From Micromonospora sp. NBC_01813 (GTDB lineage: Bacteria > Actinomycetota > Actinomycetes > Mycobacteriales > Micromonosporaceae), in contig NZ_CP109067.1 in assembly GCF_035917335.1 (NCBI RefSeq), positions 2,417,001 to 2,481,000 of the forward strand: a stretch of 64,000 nt of DNA, given 5' to 3'. Positions 59,857 through 64,000 of the stretch are shown here, one piece after another (position 1 is the first letter of the stretch; every line of letters starts with the position of its first letter). Made by a program: the position numbers and the translations under genes. The notes beneath the pieces are model-generated. The model was given only the letters and a program-made list of their open reading frames with translations, ran no database searches and was not told where the DNA came from.

Positions 59857-60627
59857 TCAGTGCCGGAATTCGCGCATGGTCTCGCCGCGCCGGGCCGCCG
59901 AGGCGTCGGAGCGGGCCAGCATCGCCAACCCGAACGCCTCGGCCGCGGACCGCTGCGCCTGCACTGCCGTCCACACCGTCTCCACGGTGGTGGTCAGCAC
60001 GTCGAGCGGATGCCGGGCGATCTCGGTGGCGATGGCCAACGCCCGGTCCACCAGGTCGGCGGGCGCGGTCACTTCGGTGACCAGACCGAGTTCCAACGCC
60101 CGGCGGGCGTCGATGCGGTACGCGCGCCCGGTCAGCACCATCCGCATCAGCTCGCCGAGCGGCAGCCGGCCCAGCGCGCCGACCGCCTCGACCGGGTTGG
60201 CCAGGCCCACGTCGTGGTGGGTGTCGAAGAAGGTCGCCTGATCGGTGCAGAGCACCACGTCGGCGTCGTTGACGAAGTGCCAGCCACCGGCGCAGCAGTG
60301 CCCGTTGACCGCCGTCACCACCGGCTTGTAGATGCCCATGTCACGGGCGGTCAGCGCGACCCGACCGGCGTGGTCTAGCGACGGGCTGGTGACGCCGGCG
60401 TCGAGGGTGTCGTCGACATCGAAGCCGGTGCAGAAGCCGCGCTCGCCGGCCCCGGTCAGCACGGCGGTGTGCAGGCCGTCGTCGGCACCGAACCAGCGCC
60501 AGGTACGCCGCAGTTCGTCGACCATCACCCGGTCGTAGGCGTTGAGCCGGTGCGGCCGGTCCAGGGTGACCAGCAGCACCCGCCCATGCCGGGCCAGGGT
60601 GAGGGTGCTGGTCGACGGCGGGTTCAC
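59857..60627 (-). CDS. Enoyl-CoA hydratase/isomerase (crotonase) family
   Basis: 256 aa. LVTLDRPHRLNAYDRVMVDE, ERGFCTGFDVDDTLD and TAVNGHCCAGGWHFVNDADV (oxyanion-hole GG-type segment), then FFDTHHDVGLANPVEAVGAL. A catalytic Glu pair is not obvious, so it may be a related lyase/hydrolase. GTG at 60627 overlaps the upstream stop by 3-4 nt. Confidence 0.9.
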   Translation of the reverse strand: MNPPSTSTLTLARHGRVLLVTLDRPHRLNAYDRVMVDELRRTWRWFGADDGLHTAVLTGAGERGFCTGFDVDDTLDAGVTSPSLDHAGRVALTARDMGIYKPVVTAVNGHCCAGGWHFVNDADVVLCTDQATFFDTHHDVGLANPVEAVGALGRLPLGELMRMVLTGRAYRIDARRALELGLVTEVTAPADLVDRALAIATEIARHPLDVLTTTVETVWTAVQAQRSAAEAFGLAMLARSDASAARRGETMREFRH

Positions 60628-61145
60628 GGCCGCTCCGGGGTTGCCGCGCCGACGCCCGGATCGGGCTCTGGCTCCGGCAGTGGGCGCAGCAGGTAGGAAC
60701 GGGTCATCCGCAGCACGGTCTCGTCCCGCTGGTTGCGGACGTCGTCGTGGACCGCACCGACGTACATCCGCCCGCCCGGGGTCGGCTCCAACCGCGCCAC
60801 CTCGATACGCACCCGCAGCGTGTCCCCGACGAACACCGGCCCGGTGTAGCGGATCTCGTCGATGCCGAGCGCGGCGTGGCAGTCCAGGCCGGCGGCGTAC
60901 CAGGCGGCGTACATGGTGGTCGAGGTGAGCCCGGCGGCGAGCGCGATCAGGCACGGCCCGCCGAGGATCGGCCGGCCGAACCCGGTGCCGCGCATGTACT
61001 CGGCGTCGGTGTGCAGCGGGCCGTTCTCCCAGGAGACGTTGACGATCGCGGCGAAGTCGCCGTCGGTCAGCGTCCGGGCCGGGGTGAGCAGCACCGCGCC
61101 GGCCGCGAACGCGGTCGGCAGCCGGGGCCGCAGCGCGCCGGTCAC
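60624..61145 (-). CDS. MaoC-like dehydratase
   Basis: 173 aa. TDGDFAAIVNVSWENGPLHT, EYMRGTGFGRPILGGPCLIA and VFVGDTLRVRIEVARLEPTP fit the MaoC hotdog family. The GTG start overlaps the stop of the ABC ATPase (GTGA), so it belongs to the transport operon. Confidence 0.87.
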   Translation of the reverse strand: MTGALRPRLPTAFAAGAVLLTPARTLTDGDFAAIVNVSWENGPLHTDAEYMRGTGFGRPILGGPCLIALAAGLTSTTMYAAWYAAGLDCHAALGIDEIRYTGPVFVGDTLRVRIEVARLEPTPGGRMYVGAVHDDVRNQRDETVLRMTRSYLLRPLPEPEPDPGVGAATPERP

Positions 61146-61963
61146 GACGCACCCGGTCCGGCAAGTCGGGTGTTCGCCTCGTCGACGACGAGACCACCGT
61201 CGTCGGTGGCGGTCATCGTCGAGATGATCTCGTGGGTAAGTTCGCGGCTGACGTCGAACAGCCGAGGATCGTCGTAGCTGCGCGGCAACGGCACCTCGAC
61301 GTCGACCACCCGACGCACGGTCGACGGCCGGTTGGACATCAGCACCACCCGGTCGGAGAGGACCGCGGCCTCGAACACGTTGTGGGTGACGAAGACGAAC
61401 GCCTTGCCCGCCGCCTGGGTACGCAGTTCCAGCAGCAACTGGCGAAGGCTGCGGGCGGTGAACTCGTCCAGCCCACTGAACGGCTCGTCCATCAGCATCA
61501 CCGGCGCGTCCAGCACGAACGCCCGGGCCAACGCGGTGCGCTGCTGCATGCCGCCGGAGATCTGGTGCGGGTAGTGGTTCTCGAAGCCGGCCAGTCCGAC
61601 CCGACGCAGCACCGGCATCACCCGGTCGGACCACTGCGACCGGTCCACCCCGGTGGCCTTGAGGGCGAACTCGACGTTCTGCCGGACCGTCTTCCAGGGC
61701 AGCAGCCGCGGCTCCTGGAACACGTAGCTGAACTGCACTCCCGGTGCCCCGCTGCGGATCTCGGCGGTGCCGGTGAAGTCGGTGTCCAGCCCGCTGAGCA
61801 TGTTCAGCACGGTCGACTTGCCGCAGCCGGACGGTCCGACCAGCGCGACGAACTCACCGTCGGCGATCTCCAGGTTCATCCGCTCGATGACCGTGATGAA
61901 GCCGTTGCGGGTGTGGAAGCCCTTGACCAGGTCGGATATGACGATCCGGGCGTCGGCGCTCAT
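61142..61963 (-). CDS. ABC transporter ATPase, SsuB/TauB type
   Basis: 273 aa. Walker A GPSGCGKSTVLNML, Q-loop VFQEPRLLPWKTV, signature ISGGMQQRTALARAF, Walker B MLMDEPFSGLDEFT, H-loop VTHNVFEAAVL. Partner of the adjacent permease and binding protein, importers for sulfonates, taurine, aromatic acids or thiamine precursors. Confidence 0.93.
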   Translation of the reverse strand: MSADARIVISDLVKGFHTRNGFITVIERMNLEIADGEFVALVGPSGCGKSTVLNMLSGLDTDFTGTAEIRSGAPGVQFSYVFQEPRLLPWKTVRQNVEFALKATGVDRSQWSDRVMPVLRRVGLAGFENHYPHQISGGMQQRTALARAFVLDAPVMLMDEPFSGLDEFTARSLRQLLLELRTQAAGKAFVFVTHNVFEAAVLSDRVVLMSNRPSTVRRVVDVEVPLPRSYDDPRLFDVSRELTHEIISTMTATDDGGLVVDEANTRLAGPGAS

Positions 61964-62823
61964 CGGGCCCCCTCCGGGCGCCAGCGGAACAGCTTGGCCT
62001 CGATCGGTTTGAACACCGCCAACTCCAGCACCACCATCAGGATCGAGAAGAACAGCGTGAGTGCGAAGACCTGTTCCATCCGGAACAGCTGGAACCAGTA
62101 GTTGAGCCGGTAGCCGATGCCGTCGGTGCGGCCGAGCAGCTCGGCGAGGACGACGACCTTCCACACGATGCCGAACCCGAACCGGGCCGAGGCCATCACC
62201 GCCGGCAGCACCTGGGGCAGGGTCACCTCCCGGGTACGCAGGCCGCGCGACGCGCCGAGGGTGCGGGCCATCTGGCCGAGCCGGGGGTCGATCGCCTTGA
62301 CCCCGGACCACATGTTGATCGCGATGATCGGGAAGGACGTCAGGGTGATCGCCACGACGGTGGCGGTGTCGTTGAGGCCGAACATGATGAACGCGACGAT
62401 CACCCAGCAAAGGCTGGGGATGGTCTGGCCGACGGCGATCCAGATGTCCAGCAGCCCTTCGGCGATCCGGGACAGCCCCATCACCAGGCCGACCAGCACA
62501 CCGAGCACCATGGAGGCGGCGAAGCCGATCAGGATCCGGACCATGGTGACCTGCAGGTCGGTCCAGAAGACCGTCTCCTGCATGCTGGTCACCAACGCCG
62601 ACGCGGTGGTCCACGGGGTCGGCAGGATCCGCTCACCGACGGCCAGTGAGCCCAGCCACCAGATGACGATCAGCATGAACACGGAGGCGATCCGCAGCGA
62701 GACGCCGTGCCGCAGGAAGCGGTGGGCACCACTGCGCCCACCGCCACCGCGGCCCCCCGCCGCGCCACGATCCGCCGCGCCGGCCGCCACGACGGCCGGC
62801 TGGGTGGTTTCGGACAGGGTCAT
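61960..62823 (-). CDS. ABC transporter permease, SsuC/TauC type
   Basis: 287 aa. An N-terminal Gly/Ala-rich tail then six transmembrane helices; the EAA loop reads MARTLGASRGLRTREVTLPQ. 4-nt overlap (ATGA) with the ATPase; 34 nt after the binding-protein stop. Confidence 0.93.
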   Translation of the reverse strand: MTLSETTQPAVVAAGAADRGAAGGRGGGGRSGAHRFLRHGVSLRIASVFMLIVIWWLGSLAVGERILPTPWTTASALVTSMQETVFWTDLQVTMVRILIGFAASMVLGVLVGLVMGLSRIAEGLLDIWIAVGQTIPSLCWVIVAFIMFGLNDTATVVAITLTSFPIIAINMWSGVKAIDPRLGQMARTLGASRGLRTREVTLPQVLPAVMASARFGFGIVWKVVVLAELLGRTDGIGYRLNYWFQLFRMEQVFALTLFFSILMVVLELAVFKPIEAKLFRWRPEGAR

Positions 62824-62857
62824 CGTGCGTCTCCTCGGGAGGCGGGGGTGGTCGAGG

Positions 62858-63892
62858 TCAGACGAACAGCCCGTCGGGCACCTCGGGCAGGAACTCCGGC
62901 TCGCCGTTCTCGCTCAGGAAGGTGAGCAACTCGGCGGCCTGCTGCTTCTCCGATTCGCCCCACTGCTCGACGAGCCGGCCGCGCTGGTTCTCCCAGATCA
63001 CGTCGAGCACCGCCTGGTCGTCGATGTCGTACAGTTCCCGCAGGGCGGCGTCCCAGAGCGACTGGTCGTTGTTGAACCGGGTCTGGTATTCGAGGTTCAC
63101 GTCGATGAAGGCCTGCACGGCCTCCTGGTTGGCGTCGATGAAGTCGGTGGCGAAGTCCCAGCCGGCGGTGAACGCCTGCAGCCCGGTCGCCTCCTCCAGC
63201 AGCACACCGAGGTCGCCCAGCGACCGGTACTCGCCGCTGACCACCCGGTCCGCGCCGGCCGGGTCGATCACCAGGGCCATCTCCACCTCGCCCTGGCCGA
63301 GCAGCTCGGCCATCAGGTTCGGGGCGCCGTACTGCACCTCGCAGTCGGTGGTGGGGTTGAAGCCGTGGTATTCGCGGCAGAGCGCGAAGAACTGGTTGGT
63401 GGAGGAACCGATGGCGCTGCCGAACAGGCCGAGCTTGCGCCCGCGCAGGTCGTCGAGGGACTGGATGTCGCTGTCGGCGCGCACCAGGATGCCGTTGGTG
63501 GTGCGCTGCAGCGCACAGACGACCTTGCGGTCGACGCCGGTGGCGATCAGGTTGGCGGTGGACGGGATCCCGCCGAGGCCACCGTCGACCTCGTTGGCCC
63601 GGTACGCGGTGTAGACGGCGGCCGCCTCGGCGTACTCCTCGTACTGGATGTCGAGGCCGGCGGCCTCGAAGGCGCCTTCCTGGAGGGCGAGTTTGAAGGC
63701 GGCGAGCGCTGAGGCGGGGATGCCGGCGAGCCGGATCGTGGTGAGACCGCCGTCGGCGTCCCCGGAGGAGCCGGAGTCGGAGTCGTCGCTGCCGCAGGCG
63801 GTCAGCAGTACGCCGCCCATGAACGCGCCGCCGAGACCGGCGAGCACGGAGCGACGGGAGAGGGCGGCACCGGAACTATTGAAGTGGGACAC
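62858..63892 (-). CDS. Substrate-binding lipoprotein, NMT1/SsuA-like
   Basis: 344 aa. Tat-like LSRRSVLAGLGGAF plus lipobox VLLTACG (Cys about residue 33), then TIRLAGIPASALAAFKLALQ, FEAAGLDIQYEEYAEAAAVY as in periplasmic sulfonate/aromatic-acid binding proteins. The GTG at 63892 has AGGAGG upstream and is preferred to an earlier frame start at 63970. First gene of the transport operon; ligand unknown. Confidence 0.9.
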   Translation of the reverse strand: MSHFNSSGAALSRRSVLAGLGGAFMGGVLLTACGSDDSDSGSSGDADGGLTTIRLAGIPASALAAFKLALQEGAFEAAGLDIQYEEYAEAAAVYTAYRANEVDGGLGGIPSTANLIATGVDRKVVCALQRTTNGILVRADSDIQSLDDLRGRKLGLFGSAIGSSTNQFFALCREYHGFNPTTDCEVQYGAPNLMAELLGQGEVEMALVIDPAGADRVVSGEYRSLGDLGVLLEEATGLQAFTAGWDFATDFIDANQEAVQAFIDVNLEYQTRFNNDQSLWDAALRELYDIDDQAVLDVIWENQRGRLVEQWGESEKQQAAELLTFLSENGEPEFLPEVPDGLFV

Positions 63893-64000
63893 GATGGCCT
63901 CCTGATCACGAAGTCCGTGCGGTCGACAGGTGAGCCGCGAGCCGCATCGGGACCTTGGTGCGGATGACACTAACGGCCTCTGACCAGCCAGTCCACTAAA
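63893..64000. other. Upstream region of the transport operon (window end)
   Basis: 108 bp with no gene visible. On the minus strand it reads TTTAGTGGACTGGCTGGTCA then AGAGGCCGTTAGTG; a GAC-N6-GTC dyad occurs, loosely like the operator at 57908-57923, but the spacing differs. Promoter not assignable because the window ends. Confidence 0.3.

Overview
The window is GC-rich actinobacterial chromosome, most likely from the Micromonosporaceae (Micromonospora or a relative). The supports are the gene content (Lsr2, F420-type luciferase-like oxidoreductases, an XRE/DUF397 pair, a conservon-type GTPase, a GPP34 protein, Tat lipoproteins), frequent GTG starts, and stop/start overlaps of the ATGA/GTGA/TGATG kind. 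This assignment is inferred from the sequence alone. No rRNA, CRISPR array, insertion sequence or conventional tRNA was seen.

Layout. 1-5184 (minus): an oligopeptide-type ABC importer with a fused two-domain ATPase, cut by the window edge. 5185-9569: a lipoprotein, a small protein, a membrane sulfatase-like enzyme and a lysine-rich nucleoid-like protein with a C-terminal HTH. 10038-12776 (plus): a terpene-synthase-like protein lacking its metal motifs, a short terpene-cyclase-repeat protein, a fragment of a DUF742 protein and a conservon-type GTPase. 12898-14338: a DoxX-like membrane protein and Lsr2. 15561-18546 (minus): an ApbE / ferric-reductase-like / ferredoxin electron-transfer operon. 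18788-21626: a secreted metalloprotease and a CBM2 protein.

22029-23211 is the most unusual part. An uncharacterised 248-aa protein gene is followed by two tandem RNAs in which the 3' half of a tRNA (anticodon 3' strand, T-arm, acceptor 3' strand, CCA) comes BEFORE the 5' half (acceptor 5' strand, D-arm, anticodon 5' strand). In both units the seven acceptor pairs are perfect across a 3-6 nt linker, and the unit's two ends are complementary and form a closing helix. These are circularly permuted tRNA genes or tRNA-mimicking (Y-RNA-like) noncoding RNAs.

23121-32393 is a mosaic of accessory genes: a threonine-dehydratase-like enzyme whose C-terminus overlaps the RNA locus, a DUF1906 protein, a degenerate M15-like peptidase, two stand-alone zinc-ribbon proteins around GPP34, a GntR/GNAT pair with a clear operator, an amber-interrupted MDMPI-type gene, a phosphatase and a methyltransferase. 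32579-43343 holds a PfkB kinase, a glycosyltransferase, a MazF/PemK protein and a secreted rhamnogalacturonan lyase divergent from a complete five-gene Dpp/Opp-type importer. 43345-45253 is a Scr1-like XRE/DUF397 pair with a divergent double-HTH regulator.

45313-63892 (minus) is one large catabolic locus in two transcription units. A 14-gene, almost gap-free operon (57860 to 45313) encodes a CaiB CoA-transferase, an itaconyl/mesaconyl-CoA-hydratase-like MaoC, a CitE-like lyase, acyl-CoA dehydrogenases, and a MaoC + thiolase-like + DUF35 set resembling the hydratase/retro-aldolase of sterol side-chain degradation. Upstream lies an SsuABC/TauABC-type importer with MaoC, enoyl-CoA hydratase, F420 oxidoreductase and an FCD-type GntR regulator, ending in a rho-independent terminator just before the promoter/operator of the 14-gene operon. 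The substrate is probably a small branched or dicarboxylic acid.
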